Source: Burkholderia sp. SRS-46 (GTDB lineage Bacteria; Pseudomonadota; Gammaproteobacteria; Burkholderiales; Burkholderiaceae). From it: 64,000 nucleotides of DNA. Made by a program: the position numbers and the translations under genes. The notes under the pieces are model-generated. The model was not told where the DNA came from. It made no database searches and saw only the letters and a list, made by a program, of their open reading frames with translations. Location of the stretch: contig NZ_PTXL01000008.1 in NCBI RefSeq assembly GCF_004343775.1, positions 496,001-560,000 of the forward strand, given 5' to 3'. Shown piece by piece: positions 19,571 through 29,562 of the stretch; the stretch's first letter is position 1; each line of letters starts with the position of its first letter.

Positions 19571-21901
19571 TTACGCCTTCTCCACCACCAGTTCACCGGA
19601 CAGGCTGCCGAGCGCTGCGCCGGCAGGCGTCGCCGCCGACACGCGAACGACCGTCTCCGCAAGATTCTCGTCACGCACGGCCGGCAACTGCACCGCACGC
19701 TCGCCCTGGCGCACGCGCACCGCGTCGCCTTCCTTCAAGCCCAGCTTGTCGAACAGCGCGGCCGGCAGGCCGGCGGCGTTCGCCGCCTTCGCGGCCGTCG
19801 TCAGGTGCAGCGCACCTGCGCGGCGCACCAGCGCGTCGGCATGATAGATCGGCACGTCGGCGAGGCGCTCGAAGCCGCCGTTCGCGGCCGGCACCGCGGC
19901 GCGCGCAGGCGCGACCGAGGTCTGGTTCGACAGACGGCCCGCCACGCCGGCATCGCCGAGCGCCGCGACGCGCACGTCTTCCGCCGTCTCGTATTCGAAG
20001 TTCGGCAGGCCGAGCAGGCTGCCGAGCACGCGCAGCACCTTCCAGCCCGGACGCGTGTCGCCGAGCGGGCGCACGACGCCGTTGAAGCTCTGCACCGAGC
20101 CTTCCGCGTTGACGAACGTGCCGGACGTTTCCGTGAACGGCGCGATCGGCAGCAGCACGTCGGCGTAATCGAGGCCGTGCTTGAACGGCGACATCACGAC
20201 GACCATTTCCGCCTGGTTCAGCGCGGCCAGCGCCTGCGCCGGGTCGGCGGTGTCGAATTCCGGCTCGACGTTCAGCAGCACGTAGCCCTTGCGCGGCTGC
20301 GCGAACGCTTCGCGTGCATTCAGGCCGCCCTCGCCCGGCAGCGCGTCGACGACGTGCGCGCCGACCGTGTTCGCCGCTTCGGTCAGGAAGCCGAACGTGG
20401 CGCCGGTGTTGTCGGCGATCCACTGCGCGACGGCGTGCAGCTTCGCGAATTCCGGGTGACGGACCGCTGCGTTGCCGAGCAGCACCGCACGGCGCTCGCC
20501 GTTCGCGAGCGACTGGGCAACCTGCTGGGCCGCCGGCGATGCGGTGCCGCCTGCCAGCGCGTCCGGCAGCGCGACGCCGCGCAGTTGCGCGACTGCCGCC
20601 GCCACGCCGGCCAGCGTGTCGAGCCATGCCGACGGCGCCGCCACGATGCGTTGCGCGGTCGGGATCAGCGCGTCGTCGCCGGTCGCGTGCAGGAAATGGA
20701 GCTTCGCGCCGTTCTTCGCCGCCTGGCGCAGGCGTGCGGCGAACAGCGGGTGATCGCGGCGCAGGAACGAGCCCACCACGAACGCGGCATTCACGTTCGA
20801 CAGCTCGGCGATCGGCATGCCGAGCCATGGCGCGCCCTGCAGCGGCGCCGAGAAATCGAGCTGGCGCAGGCGGAAGTCGACGTTCGGCGTCTTCAGTTCC
20901 TTTGCGAGCTGCTTCACGAGGAACAGCTCTTCAGCGGTGCCGTGGGCGCTCGCGAGCATCGCCAGCGCATTCGCGCCGTGATCCGCGCTGATGCCCTTCA
21001 GGCCCTTCGCGACGTATTCGAGCGCGGTCTGCCAGTCGGTTTCGATCCACTGGCCGCCCTGCTTCAGCATCGGCTTGGTCAGACGCTCTTCGCTGTTGAG
21101 GCCTTCGTACGAGAAGCGGTCCTTGTCCGAGATCCAGCACTCGTTGATCGCTTCGTTCTCGAACGGCAGCACGCGCATCACGCGGTTGTTCTTGACCTGC
21201 ACCACGAGGTTCGCGCCGACGGAATCGTGCGGGCTCACCGACTTGCGGCGCGACAGTTCCCACGTGCGGGCGCTGTAGCGGAACGGCTTGCTGGTCAGCG
21301 CGCCGACCGGGCACAGGTCGATCATGTTGCCCGACAGCTCGGAATCGACCGTCTTGCCGACGAACGTCGTGATTTCCGAGTGCTCGCCGCGGCCCAGCAT
21401 GCCGAACTCCATCACGCCGGCGATTTCCTGGCCGAAGCGGACGCAGCGCGTGCAGTGGATGCAGCGCGACATTTCTTCCATCGAGATCAGCGGGCCCACG
21501 TTCTTGTGGAACACCACGCGCTTCTCTTCGGTGTAGCGCGAAGCCGACTTGCCGTAGCCGACCGCGAGATCCTGCAGCTGGCATTCGCCGCCCTGATCGC
21601 AGATCGGGCAGTCGAGCGGGTGGTTGATGAGGAGGAATTCCATCACCGACTGCTGCGCCTTCACCGCCTTGTCGGACTGGGTGTGGACGATCATGCCGGC
21701 CGACACGGGCGTCGCGCAGGCAGGCACGGCCTTCGGCATCTTCTCGACTTCGACGAGACACATCCGGCAGTTGGCCGCAACCGACAGTTTCTTGTGATAG
21801 CAGAAGTGAGGAATGTACTTGTCCGCCTTGTGCGCAGCCTGGATCACCATGCTGCCTTCGGGCACCTCGACCTTCTTGCCGTCTATTTCAAGTTCAACCA
21901 T
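19571..21901 (-). CDS. nuoG: NADH-quinone oxidoreductase subunit G
   Basis: A 776-residue iron-sulfur subunit of the complex I peripheral arm. The N-terminal ferredoxin domain ligates [2Fe-2S] N1b through C34, C45, C48 and C62. A second segment has H94, C98, C101 and C107 for cluster N5, and a third C147, C150, C153 and C197 for N4. The remaining ~560 residues are a molybdopterin-oxidoreductase-type fold without a catalytic cofactor site. Cluster N7 ligands are not obvious, as expected for most betaproteobacteria. Acts in the cytoplasm-facing arm. Confidence 0.97.
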   Translation of the reverse strand: MVELEIDGKKVEVPEGSMVIQAAHKADKYIPHFCYHKKLSVAANCRMCLVEVEKMPKAVPACATPVSAGMIVHTQSDKAVKAQQSVMEFLLINHPLDCPICDQGGECQLQDLAVGYGKSASRYTEEKRVVFHKNVGPLISMEEMSRCIHCTRCVRFGQEIAGVMEFGMLGRGEHSEITTFVGKTVDSELSGNMIDLCPVGALTSKPFRYSARTWELSRRKSVSPHDSVGANLVVQVKNNRVMRVLPFENEAINECWISDKDRFSYEGLNSEERLTKPMLKQGGQWIETDWQTALEYVAKGLKGISADHGANALAMLASAHGTAEELFLVKQLAKELKTPNVDFRLRQLDFSAPLQGAPWLGMPIAELSNVNAAFVVGSFLRRDHPLFAARLRQAAKNGAKLHFLHATGDDALIPTAQRIVAAPSAWLDTLAGVAAAVAQLRGVALPDALAGGTASPAAQQVAQSLANGERRAVLLGNAAVRHPEFAKLHAVAQWIADNTGATFGFLTEAANTVGAHVVDALPGEGGLNAREAFAQPRKGYVLLNVEPEFDTADPAQALAALNQAEMVVVMSPFKHGLDYADVLLPIAPFTETSGTFVNAEGSVQSFNGVVRPLGDTRPGWKVLRVLGSLLGLPNFEYETAEDVRVAALGDAGVAGRLSNQTSVAPARAAVPAANGGFERLADVPIYHADALVRRAGALHLTTAAKAANAAGLPAALFDKLGLKEGDAVRVRQGERAVQLPAVRDENLAETVVRVSAATPAGAALGSLSGELVVEKA

Positions 21902-21985
21902 GATGGTGAATGGTCCTTAACCTATTTCCGCTCGTTCGCGCATTCGCCCGACCGTGCGCTCAAATTCCGCAAACCGGGTTCCGCG

Positions 21986-23296
21986 TCAGGCCGCCGCCGC
22001 GTGCGTGTGGCCGCCGACCATGCAGTGCTTGTGCTCGACGTGGTACGCGAATTCGTCCCAGTAGTGCTTGAGCATCCCCCGCACCGGCATCGCCGCCGCA
22101 TCGCCGAGCGCGCAGATCGTGCGGCCCATGATGTTCTCGGCAACCGAGTTCAGCAGGTCCAGGTCTTCCTGGCGGCCTTCGCCGTGCTCGATGCGATTCA
22201 CGACGCGATACAGCCAGCCGGTGCCTTCACGGCAGGGCGTGCACTGGCCGCACGATTCCTCGTAATAGAAGTACGACAGGCGCAGCAGCGAGCGCACCAT
22301 GCAACGCGTCTCGTCCATCACGATCACCGCGCCGGAGCCGAGCATCGAGCCCGCCTTCGCGATCGAGTCGTAATCGAGATCGGTCTGCATCATGATGTCG
22401 CCCGGGATCACCGGCGCGGACGAGCCGCCCGGAATCACGGCCTTGATCTTCTTGCCGCCGCGCATCCCGCCGGCGAGTTCCATCAGGGTCGCGAACGGCG
22501 TGCCGAGCGGCACTTCGTAGTTGCCCGGACGCTCGACGTCGCCCGACACCGAGAAGATCTTCGTGCCGCCGTTGTTCGGCTTGCCGATCTCGAGGTAGTT
22601 CTGCGGCCCGATCGACAGCAGGAACGGCACCGCGGCGAACGTCTCGGTGTTGTTGATCGTGGTCGGCTTGCCGTACACGCCGAAGCTCGCCGGGAACGGC
22701 GGCTTGAAGCGCGGCTGGCCCTTCTTGCCTTCGAGCGACTCGAGCAGCGCCGTTTCCTCGCCGCAGATGTACGCGCCGTAACCGTGGTGCGCGTGCAGCT
22801 GGAACGAGAATTCCGAGCCCATGATGTTGTCGCCGAGGAACCCTGCCGCGCGCGCTTCGTCGAGCGCGGCTTCGAAGCGTCGATACACTTCGAAGATTTC
22901 ACCGTGGATGTAGTTGTAGCCGACGGTGATGCCCATCGCGTACGCGCCGATCGCCATGCCTTCGATCAGTGCATGGGGGTTCCAGCGCAGGATGTCGCGA
23001 TCCTTGAACGTGCCCGGCTCGCCTTCGTCCGAGTTGCAGACGAGGTACTTCTGCCCCGGGAACTGGCGCGGCATGAAGCTCCACTTCAGGCCGGTCGGGA
23101 AGCCCGCACCGCCGCGGCCGCGCAGGCCCGACGCCTTGACGTCGGCGATCACCTGCTCGGGCGGGATCTTTTCTTCGAGAATGCGGCGCAGCTGCTTGTA
23201 GCCGCCGCGCGCAACGTAGTCTTCGAGATGCCAGTTCTCGCCGTTCAGACCAGCGAGGATCAGCGGTTTGATGTGACGGTCGTGGAGGGACGTCAT
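21986..23296 (-). CDS. nuoF: NADH-quinone oxidoreductase subunit F
   Basis: A 436-residue NADH- and FMN-binding subunit. The glycine-rich NADH loop [10 protein letters not shown] is at residues 60-69, the FMN-contact region is around [14 protein letters not shown] (177-190), and [4Fe-4S] N3 is held by C349, C352, C355 and C395. It accepts a hydride from NADH and feeds electrons to NuoE and NuoG. Its ATG overlaps the nuoE stop (ATGA). An 84-base gap with no visible gene or strong structure separates it from nuoG. Confidence 0.97.
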   Translation of the reverse strand: MTSLHDRHIKPLILAGLNGENWHLEDYVARGGYKQLRRILEEKIPPEQVIADVKASGLRGRGGAGFPTGLKWSFMPRQFPGQKYLVCNSDEGEPGTFKDRDILRWNPHALIEGMAIGAYAMGITVGYNYIHGEIFEVYRRFEAALDEARAAGFLGDNIMGSEFSFQLHAHHGYGAYICGEETALLESLEGKKGQPRFKPPFPASFGVYGKPTTINNTETFAAVPFLLSIGPQNYLEIGKPNNGGTKIFSVSGDVERPGNYEVPLGTPFATLMELAGGMRGGKKIKAVIPGGSSAPVIPGDIMMQTDLDYDSIAKAGSMLGSGAVIVMDETRCMVRSLLRLSYFYYEESCGQCTPCREGTGWLYRVVNRIEHGEGRQEDLDLLNSVAENIMGRTICALGDAAAMPVRGMLKHYWDEFAYHVEHKHCMVGGHTHAAAA

Positions 23297-23778
23297 TTCG
23301 AGAGCTCCTCAAGCAGCTGGTCGATCTTCTCGCGGCTCATGAAGCTGCACATTCTGTGATTGTTCACCAGCAGCACCGGCGCATCGCCGCACGAGCCCAT
23401 GCATTCGCCTTCCTTCAGCGTGAACTTGCCGTCGGGCGTGGTCTCGCCGAAGCCGATGCCGAGCTTCTGTTTCAGATAGTCGGCGGTCGCTTCCGCGCCG
23501 CCGTGCGGGCCAAGCTGGCACGGCAGGTTCGTGCAGAGCGTGATCTTGTGCTTGCCGACGGGCTTGAGCTCATACATCGTGTAGAACGTCGCGACTTCCT
23601 GCACGGCGACCGCCGGCATGCCGAGATAGTCCGCGACGAACTGCATCAGTTCGGGCGACAGCCAACCGCGCTCTTCCTGAGCGACGGCCAACGCCGCCAT
23701 CACGGCGGACTGTTTCTGATCGGCGGGATACTTCGTCAACGCTCGATCGATTTCCTTCAGGCCTTCAGCTGAGATCAT
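23293..23778 (-). CDS. nuoE: NADH-quinone oxidoreductase subunit E
   Basis: A 161-residue thioredoxin-like subunit holding [2Fe-2S] N1a through C82, C87, C126 and C130 (LCTNLPC and GECMGSC). The start at ATG 23778 ([14 protein letters not shown]) is preferred. A TTG at 23799 would add seven residues and has a somewhat better GGTAGGAA ribosome site, so it remains possible. The stop overlaps nuoF by four bases. Confidence 0.95.
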   Translation of the reverse strand: MISAEGLKEIDRALTKYPADQKQSAVMAALAVAQEERGWLSPELMQFVADYLGMPAVAVQEVATFYTMYELKPVGKHKITLCTNLPCQLGPHGGAEATADYLKQKLGIGFGETTPDGKFTLKEGECMGSCGDAPVLLVNNHRMCSFMSREKIDQLLEELSK

Positions 23779-23881
23779 TTTCAGACACGACTCTTTCAAT
23801 TCCTACCGAACGAACAACCTGCCGCACACTGGGGTGCATGGACGGCAGACCTGGCGCTCACTGTTGACAGCTTGCGAAGCC

Positions 23882-23947
23882 GCGCCGGTCCGGCGCGCAT
23901 CGCGTGTGACTTACCGCTCGCCGCCCGCTCGCGCGGGCGGCGCGAGC
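23882..23947 (-). other. Two tandem GC hairpins in the nuoD-nuoE gap
   Basis: The 170 bases between nuoD and nuoE hold two inverted repeats just after the nuoD stop. One is 23916-23928 pairing with 23933-23947 (13 pairs with a two-base bulge) and the other is around 23882-23898. No T-run follows, so these are not classical terminators. They may protect the nuoA-D part of the message from 3' decay or tune stoichiometry inside the operon. Confidence 0.4.
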
Positions 23948-23948
23948 A

Positions 23949-25202
23949 TTAGCGATCGATCTCGCCGAACACGATGTCCTGCGTACCGATGATCGTGACG
24001 GCGTCGGCAATCATGTGGCCGCGCGCCATCTCGTCGAGCGACGCCAGATGCGCGAAGCCCGGTGCGCGGATCTTCAGGCGGTACGGCTTGTTCGCACCGT
24101 CCGACACGAGATAGATGCCGAACTCGCCCTTCGGATGTTCGACGGCCGCGTACGCCTCGCCTTCCGGCACGTGGAAACCTTCGGTGAAGAGCTTGAAATG
24201 GTGGATCAAGTCCTCCATGTTCGTCTTCATGCCGACGCGCGACGGCGGCGCAACCTTGTGATTGTCCGTCATCACGGGGCCCTGATTCTTCCGGAGCCAC
24301 TCAATACATTGTTTCGCGATACGCACGGACTGACGCATTTCCTCGACGCGCACCAGGTAGCGGTCGTAGCAGTCGCCGTTCACGCCGACCGGCACGTCGA
24401 AATCCATGCGGTCGTACACTTCGTACGGCTGCTTCTTGCGCAAGTCCCACGCGATGCCCGAGCCGCGCAGCATCGGGCCCGTCAGGCCCATCTGCAGCGC
24501 ACGTTCCGGGCTGACGACGCCGATCCCGACGAGACGCTGCTTCCAGATCCGGTTGTCGGTCAGCAGCGTTTCGTATTCGTCGACGCACTTCGGGAAGCGC
24601 GTGAAGAAATCGTCGATGAAGTCGAGCACCGAGCCCTGGCGCGCCTCGTTCATCCGCGCGAGTGCCTTCTCGTTGCGGATCTTGGACGCCTTGTATTGCG
24701 GCATTGCGTCAGGCAGATCGCGATAGACGCCGCCCGGACGGTAGTACGCCGCGTGCATCCGGGCGCCGGACACCGCTTCGTACACGTCCATCAGGTCTTC
24801 GCGTTCGCGGAATGCGTACAGGAACACCGCCATCGCGCCGACGTCGAGCGCGTGTGCGCCGATCCACATCAGGTGGTTCAGCACGCGCGTGATTTCGTCG
24901 AACAGCACGCGGATGTACTGCGCGCGCTCCGGCACGTCGATGCCGAGCAGCTTCTCGATCGCGAGTACGTAGCCGTGCTCGTTGACCATCATCGACACGT
25001 AGTCGAGACGGTCCATGTACGGCACGGACTGGATGAAGGTCTTGGATTCCGCGAGCTTTTCGGTCGCGCGGTGCAGCAGGCCGATGTGCGGATCGGCACG
25101 CTGGATGACTTCGCCGTCGAGCTCGAGCACGAGGCGCAGCACGCCGTGCGCTGCCGGGTGCTGCGGGCCGAAGTTGAGCGTGTAGTTCTTGATGTCTGCC
25201 AT
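23949..25202 (-). CDS. nuoD: NADH-quinone oxidoreductase subunit D
   Basis: A 417-residue 49-kDa-type subunit, related to the large subunit of NiFe hydrogenases, that lines the quinone pocket. [22 protein letters not shown] near the N-terminus contains the quinone-binding histidine loop. [20 protein letters not shown] carries the conserved Tyr. The C-terminus ends [12 protein letters not shown], as in nearly all NuoD. Nine bases separate it from nuoC; it is a separate gene here, not a NuoCD fusion as in E. coli. Confidence 0.97.
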   Translation of the reverse strand: MADIKNYTLNFGPQHPAAHGVLRLVLELDGEVIQRADPHIGLLHRATEKLAESKTFIQSVPYMDRLDYVSMMVNEHGYVLAIEKLLGIDVPERAQYIRVLFDEITRVLNHLMWIGAHALDVGAMAVFLYAFREREDLMDVYEAVSGARMHAAYYRPGGVYRDLPDAMPQYKASKIRNEKALARMNEARQGSVLDFIDDFFTRFPKCVDEYETLLTDNRIWKQRLVGIGVVSPERALQMGLTGPMLRGSGIAWDLRKKQPYEVYDRMDFDVPVGVNGDCYDRYLVRVEEMRQSVRIAKQCIEWLRKNQGPVMTDNHKVAPPSRVGMKTNMEDLIHHFKLFTEGFHVPEGEAYAAVEHPKGEFGIYLVSDGANKPYRLKIRAPGFAHLASLDEMARGHMIADAVTIIGTQDIVFGEIDR

Positions 25203-25211
25203 GACGCCCTC

Positions 25212-25814
25212 TTAATGTTTCAGACCGCCATAGCGATCCTCGCGGATCACGCGCGGCGTGATTTCGCGCGGCTCGATGGTCACCGGCTGGTAGACGACCC
25301 GCTTCTCTTCCGGGTCGTAACGCATTTCGACGTAACCCGACACCGGGAAGTCCTTGCGGAACGGGTGGCCGATGAAGCCGTAGTCGGTCAGGAGGCGGCG
25401 CAGGTCCGGATGGCCTTCGAAGACGATGCCGTACAGGTCGAACGCTTCGCGCTCGTACCAGTTCACGGAAGTCCAGATGTCGACGAGCGACGGCACGATC
25501 GGCAGGTCGTCGTCCGGTGCGAACACGCGCAGGCGCAGGCGCCAGTTGTTCGTCACCGACAGCAGGTGCGACACGGCCGCGAAGCGCGGGCCGTCGTATG
25601 CACCGTCACCGTACGTCTGGTAGTCGATGCCGCACAGGTCGATCAGCTGCTCGAAGCCGAGCGTGCGATCGTCGCGCAGCGTCTTTGCGACTTCGAGGTA
25701 ATCGCTCGCCTTCACGACGAGCGTCAGTTCACCGATTGCTTCGGTGAGGCTCACCACGCGCGCGCCGAGCGCGGCTTCGAGGTTCGCCTTCAGGGTCTCG
25801 ATTTTGCTTGCCAT
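25212..25814 (-). CDS. nuoC: NADH-quinone oxidoreductase subunit C
   Basis: A 200-residue 30-kDa-type subunit of the peripheral arm. The conserved block [35 protein letters not shown] is visible in the second half (residues near 120-155). The C-terminal tail [21 protein letters not shown] is typical of alpha/betaproteobacterial NuoC. It has no cofactor and holds NuoD to the rest of the Q-module. 21 bases follow nuoB. Confidence 0.97.
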   Translation of the reverse strand: MASKIETLKANLEAALGARVVSLTEAIGELTLVVKASDYLEVAKTLRDDRTLGFEQLIDLCGIDYQTYGDGAYDGPRFAAVSHLLSVTNNWRLRLRVFAPDDDLPIVPSLVDIWTSVNWYEREAFDLYGIVFEGHPDLRRLLTDYGFIGHPFRKDFPVSGYVEMRYDPEEKRVVYQPVTIEPREITPRVIREDRYGGLKH

Positions 25815-25835
25815 ATTGTGGGGACGCTCGGGGCT

Positions 25836-26315
25836 TTATTGACGGGCGATGGTATTGGTGCGGCGGATCTTCGCCTGCAACTGGATCACGCCGTAGACCA
25901 GCGCCTCCGCTGTCGGCGGACAGCCCGGCACGTAGACGTCGACCGGAACGATGCGATCACAGCCGCGGACCACCGAATACGAATAGTGGTAGTAACCGCC
26001 ACCGTTCGCGCACGACCCCATCGAAATCACCCAGCGCGGCTCGGCCATCTGGTCGTAGACGCGGCGCAGCGCGGGCGCCATCTTGTTGCAGAGCGTGCCG
26101 GCGACGATCATCACGTCCGACTGGCGCGGGCTCGGACGGAACACGACCCCAAACCGGTCCAGATCGTAGCGGGCGGCGCCCGCATGCATCATCTCGACGG
26201 CACAACACGCGAGCCCGAACGTCATCGGCCACAGGGAGCCGGTGCGCGTCCAGTTGATCAGCTTGTCAGCCGTGGTGGTGACAAACCCTTCCTTCAAGAC
26301 CCCTTCGATACTCAT
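25836..26315 (-). CDS. nuoB: NADH-quinone oxidoreductase subunit B
   Basis: A 159-residue subunit binding the terminal [4Fe-4S] cluster N2 through the tandem cysteines C37-C38 plus C102 and C132 ([33 protein letters not shown]). N2 reduces quinone. The N-terminal amphipathic helix touches NuoH. Spacing is 62 bases from nuoA and 21 from nuoC. Confidence 0.97.
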   Translation of the reverse strand: MSIEGVLKEGFVTTTADKLINWTRTGSLWPMTFGLACCAVEMMHAGAARYDLDRFGVVFRPSPRQSDVMIVAGTLCNKMAPALRRVYDQMAEPRWVISMGSCANGGGYYHYSYSVVRGCDRIVPVDVYVPGCPPTAEALVYGVIQLQAKIRRTNTIARQ

Positions 26316-26377
26316 TTGCTTTCCACTCCAGACCGGCGGCGAAGCGTGGCCGCCTATGCAAACCGGCGATTAACCCA

Positions 26378-26737
26378 TCACTCCCAGTCGAGGCCGCCTT
26401 TTTTCCAGATGTAGGCGAAGCCCAGCAGGAATTCGAGCAGAAAAATCATCATTGCGATGAAACCGGGCCAGCCAATGTCGCGCAGCGCGACGCCCCACGG
26501 GAACAGGAACGCGGTCTCGAGATCGAAGATGATGAACAGGATGGCGACGAGGTAGTAGCGTACGTCGAACTTCATCCGCGCATCTTCGAAGGCTTCGAAG
26601 CCGCACTCGTACGGCGCGTTCTTTTCGACGTCGGGCTTGTTGGGACCGAGAAGCTTGCCGATACTGACCAGCGCTATACCTAAACCAGTGCCCACGAGAA
26701 GGAACAACAAGACGGGGTAATAGGCTGCGAGGTTCAA
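26378..26737 (-). CDS. nuoA: NADH-quinone oxidoreductase subunit A, TTG start
   Basis: A 119-residue, three-helix membrane subunit with the conserved loop [20 protein letters not shown], followed by [23 protein letters not shown], whose acidic residues are important for coupling. The reading frame opens with TTG at 26737 (encoding the [11 protein letters not shown] start) and AGAGGA lies nine bases upstream. No ATG gives a plausible alternative. It heads the 14-gene nuo operon. About 115 bases separate it from the tRNA-Leu terminator. Confidence 0.95.
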
Positions 26738-26850
26738 GGCTATCCTCTATCGGTTGGTTCTGAGCGTCCGGAGAATAACACTATCCGGCGGAAGAGATCA
26801 TTTCGGACTGCCGGCGATCGAAAGACAACCGCAAGCGTACCCCTGAAATG

Positions 26851-26882
26851 AAAAATGCCAGCCACGTGAAGCGGCTGGCATT
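26851..26882 (-). terminator. Rho-independent terminator after tRNA-Leu
   Basis: A ten-base perfect stem (AATGCCAGCC at 26854-26863 with its complement at 26873-26882) and a nine-base loop are followed on the minus strand by five T residues. It closes the tpiA-secG-tRNA-Leu transcript and separates it from nuoA, though read-through could still feed the nuo operon. Confidence 0.8.
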
Positions 26883-26891
26883 GAGTAACTT

Positions 26892-26976
26892 TGGTGCCGA
26901 CGGCGAGACTCGAACTCGCACAGCTTTCGCCACTACCCCCTCAAGATAGCGTGTCTACCAATTTCACCACGTCGGC
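26892..26976 (-). tRNA. tRNA-Leu (anticodon GAG)
   Basis: An 85-base class II tRNA. The seven-base acceptor stem GCCGACG pairs with CGTCGGC, and CCA is encoded at 26894-26892. The D-loop has TTGGTAGAC. The anticodon stem CTATC/GGTAG encloses the loop TTGAGGG with anticodon GAG. A long variable arm (TGGCGAAAGCTG region) and the T-loop GTTCGAGTC follow. It reads CUC/CUU leucine codons. It sits between secG and nuoA on the same strand. Confidence 0.95.
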
Positions 26977-26985
26977 ACTGCATGC

Positions 26986-27047
26986 AACCCGGGTTGTAAC
27001 AACTGTTTCCCGCGAATCGCTTCAAGACTTAAATTCTAACCCGGGTT
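26986..27047 (-). repeat. Duplicated palindrome AACCCGGGTT in the tRNA-Leu leader
   Basis: The ten-base palindrome AACCCGGGTT occurs at 26986-26995 and again at 27038-27047, in the 111-base gap between secG and tRNA-Leu. Each copy can fold only poorly alone, but the two can pair with each other to form a large loop just 5' of the tRNA. It may be a processing feature of the precursor, or a protein-binding site. No known consensus was recognised. Confidence 0.5.
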
Positions 27048-27087
27048 CCAGATTTGTTCAACGCACAATCGCAAATTTTTTAACTTT

Positions 27088-27465
27088 TTATTTCGGAACG
27101 TCCTGGCCCGGCGCGCTCGCGGCCGAACCCGCAGCCGCGGAGGCCGCAACGGCCGGCGCGGATGCAGCCGGCGCCGATGCCGGGGCGGTTGCGGCGGCGC
27201 CGAGCACACCGGCGGACGGCTGCGACTTGTACGAACCGAGGTACGTCAGCGTGAGCGTCGCGACGAAGAAGACCGTCGCCAGCACGCCGGTCGTACGCGA
27301 CAGGAAGTTCGCCGAGCCGGTCGCGCCGAACAGGCTGCCCGATGCGCCACTGCCGAATGCCGCGCCCATGTCGGCGCCCTTGCCGTGCTGCAGCAGCACC
27401 AGACCAATCACACCGAGCGCAGACAGAACCTGCACCACAATAATCAGCGTTTTCAAATACAGCAT
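27088..27465 (-). CDS. secG: Preprotein translocase subunit SecG
   Basis: A 125-residue inner-membrane protein. The first helix is LKTLIIVVQVLSALGVIGLVLLQ, then HGKGADMGAAFGSGASGSLFG, the conserved SecG cytoplasmic loop, then a second helix VLATVFFVATLTLTYLG. The Ala/Pro-rich C-terminal tail of about 50 residues is low-complexity. SecG assists SecYE during export. The start at 27465 (MLYLKTLI) is chosen over an upstream in-frame extension. It lies 75 bases after tpiA, the usual order in this group. Confidence 0.95.
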   Translation of the reverse strand: MLYLKTLIIVVQVLSALGVIGLVLLQHGKGADMGAAFGSGASGSLFGATGSANFLSRTTGVLATVFFVATLTLTYLGSYKSQPSAGVLGAAATAPASAPAASAPAVAASAAAGSAASAPGQDVPK

Positions 27466-27540
27466 CACACTCACCCGAGCTTGTATCGGGCAACCGGTTC
27501 GCACCGGCCGCCGTCATGGTTCAATTCGATCCCGGCCCGC

Positions 27541-28296
27541 TCAGCGCGCGGCCCGGCAGATCGCCAGAAAATCTTCCGCCTTCAGCGACGCGCCGCCGAT
27601 CAGGCCGCCGTCGATGTCCGGCTGCGCGAACAGTTCTTCCGCGTTGTCCGGCTTCACGCTGCCGCCGTACAGCACCGACACGTCCGCCGCGCCCTTCGCC
27701 GTCAGGCGCGTACGCAGGAACGCATGCACGTCCTGCGCCTGCGCCGACGTCGCGCTCTTGCCGGTGCCGATCGCCCAGACCGGCTCGTACGCGACGACGA
27801 TGCGCGCCGCCTCGTCAGCCGACAGCACGGCCAGCACCGCGTCGAGCTGCGCGCCGACGACCTGCTCGGTCGCGCCCGCTTCACGCTCGTCGAGCGTCTC
27901 GCCGACGCACACGACCGGCGTCAGGCCGGCGGCAAGCGCGCGCTGCGCCTTCGCGGCGACCATCTCGCTGCTCTCGCCGTGATACGCGCGACGCTCCGAA
28001 TGGCCGACGAGCACATAGCGCGCGCCGAACTCGGCAACCATCGCCGCCGCCACTTCGCCGGTGAACGCGCCCTGTTCATGCGCGGACACGTCCTGTGCGC
28101 CCCACGCGATCCGGCCGCCGTCGAGCTGACCCTGAACCTGCGCGAGATACGGGAACGGCACGCACACGCCGATCGCCGTTTCCGCCGGCACCGCGCCTGC
28201 ACCCTGCACCACTTCGTTCAGCAACGCCTGGTTGCCGGCCAGCCGGCCATGCATCTTCCAGTTGCCGATCACCCGCTTTGTTCTCTGTTTCGACAT
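27541..28296 (-). CDS. tpiA: Triose-phosphate isomerase
   Basis: A 251-residue TIM barrel. The catalytic set is complete: Asn12 and Lys14 in GNWKMHG, the electrophile His99 in LVGHSERR and the base Glu171 in [12 protein letters not shown], with the phosphate-gripper loop following. It interconverts dihydroxyacetone phosphate and glyceraldehyde 3-phosphate in the cytosol. The start at 28296 ([14 protein letters not shown]) is preferred to a frame extending 23 codons upstream. First gene of the tpiA-secG-tRNA-Leu unit. Confidence 0.97.
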   Translation of the reverse strand: MSKQRTKRVIGNWKMHGRLAGNQALLNEVVQGAGAVPAETAIGVCVPFPYLAQVQGQLDGGRIAWGAQDVSAHEQGAFTGEVAAAMVAEFGARYVLVGHSERRAYHGESSEMVAAKAQRALAAGLTPVVCVGETLDEREAGATEQVVGAQLDAVLAVLSADEAARIVVAYEPVWAIGTGKSATSAQAQDVHAFLRTRLTAKGAADVSVLYGGSVKPDNAEELFAQPDIDGGLIGGASLKAEDFLAICRAAR

Positions 28297-28426
28297 CGTG
28301 TCTGTCTCGTCATCGACGGGCCGAAAACCGGCCGTCAGGTTGGATCTGGCGAAGCAAACCGGCAATTTTACTGCGCACCGCTTGAACCGGTCAAACCGCG
28401 CATGTCAAGCACGATCGCACCGCCGG

Positions 28427-29446
28427 TCACGCGTTTGCGCCCCAATCGAGCACGATCTTGCCGATATGCTCGCCGCTTTCCATCAGCGCATGCGCCTGCG
28501 CGGCCTCGGCGGCCGGCAGCACGCGGTAGATCACCGGCTTGATGCGCCCGTCGCCGAGCAGCGGCCACACACGCGCCTGCAGTTGCGCGGCGATACGCGC
28601 CTTGAACTCGACCGGACGCGGCCGCAGCGTCGAGCCGGTGACGCTCAGCCGGCGACGCAGGATCTCGTTCAGGTTGATCTCGGCCTTGGCGCCACCGAGC
28701 AGCGCGATCAGCACGAGGCGGCCGCCGTCGGCGAGCGCGGACAGCTCGCGCGGCACGTACGAACCCGCGACCATGTCGAGGATCACGTCGACGCCGCGAT
28801 CGTGCGTCAACGACTTCACGACCTCGACGAAATCCTCGGTCTTGTAGTTGATCGCGCGTTCGGCGCCGAGCGCTTCGCACGCGCGGCACTTGTCGGCATT
28901 GCCCGCCGTCGCGAACACGCGATAGCCGAGCGCGTGCGCGATCTGGATCGCCGTCACGCCGATGCCGCTCGAGCCGCCCTGCACGAGCAGCGTCTCCTGC
29001 TCGCCGCCCTCGCCCGCGCCGAGCTGCGCGCGGTCGAACACGTTGCTCCACACCGTGAAGAACGTCTCCGGCAGCGACGCGGCCTCGATGTCGGTCAGGC
29101 CCGCCGGCACCGGCAGGCATTGCGGCAGCGGCGCCACCGCATACTCGGCATAGCCGCCGCCCGCGAGCAGCGCGCACACGCGATCGCCGAGCTTCAGGCC
29201 GAACGGATTGAGCGCGGGATCAGACAGATCGCCGCCGACGATCTCGCCCGCGACCTCGAGGCCCGGCAGATCCGATGCGCCCGGCGGCGGCGCGTACGCG
29301 CCCTTGCGCTGGAACACGTCGGGACGGTTGACGCCCGATGCCGCCACCTTGATCAGCACTTCGCCGCGCTGCGGCTCGGGACGCGGGCGTTCCGCGAGCT
29401 TCAGCACGTCGGGGGCGCCGAATTCGGTGATTTCGATGGCTTTCAT
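28427..29446 (-). CDS. NAD(P)H-quinone oxidoreductase (zinc-free MDR, PIG3-like)
   Basis: A 339-residue medium-chain dehydrogenase. The N-terminal GroES-like domain starts MKAIEITEFGAPDVLKL. The VNRPDVFQRKGAYAPPPGASDLPGLEVAGE region is characteristic of the quinone oxidoreductase/PIG3 branch, and the nucleotide site is GGSSGIGVTAIQIAHALG. Catalytic zinc cysteines are absent. It should reduce quinones with NADPH. GGAG precedes the ATG at 29446 by nine bases. It lies just downstream of the pnp terminator on the same strand and 130 bases upstream of tpiA. Confidence 0.92.
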   Translation of the reverse strand: MKAIEITEFGAPDVLKLAERPRPEPQRGEVLIKVAASGVNRPDVFQRKGAYAPPPGASDLPGLEVAGEIVGGDLSDPALNPFGLKLGDRVCALLAGGGYAEYAVAPLPQCLPVPAGLTDIEAASLPETFFTVWSNVFDRAQLGAGEGGEQETLLVQGGSSGIGVTAIQIAHALGYRVFATAGNADKCRACEALGAERAINYKTEDFVEVVKSLTHDRGVDVILDMVAGSYVPRELSALADGGRLVLIALLGGAKAEINLNEILRRRLSVTGSTLRPRPVEFKARIAAQLQARVWPLLGDGRIKPVIYRVLPAAEAAQAHALMESGEHIGKIVLDWGANA

Positions 29447-29509
29447 GAGCGTCACTCCAGGATCAGGATGGGATTGCGCGCCGCTGCACGGGGCGCAACG
29501 ATCCTACAG

Positions 29510-29547
29510 AAAAAACGGCCGGCGTGCTGTTCGCAACGCCGGCCGTT
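29510..29547 (-). terminator. Rho-independent terminator of pnp
   Basis: A twelve-base perfect stem (29514-29525 with 29536-29547, core ACGGCCGGCGT) and ten-base loop are followed on the minus strand by a run of six T. It lies 15 bases after the pnp stop codon. Confidence 0.9.
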
Positions 29548-29562
29548 CGCACGCCTGTCCGC

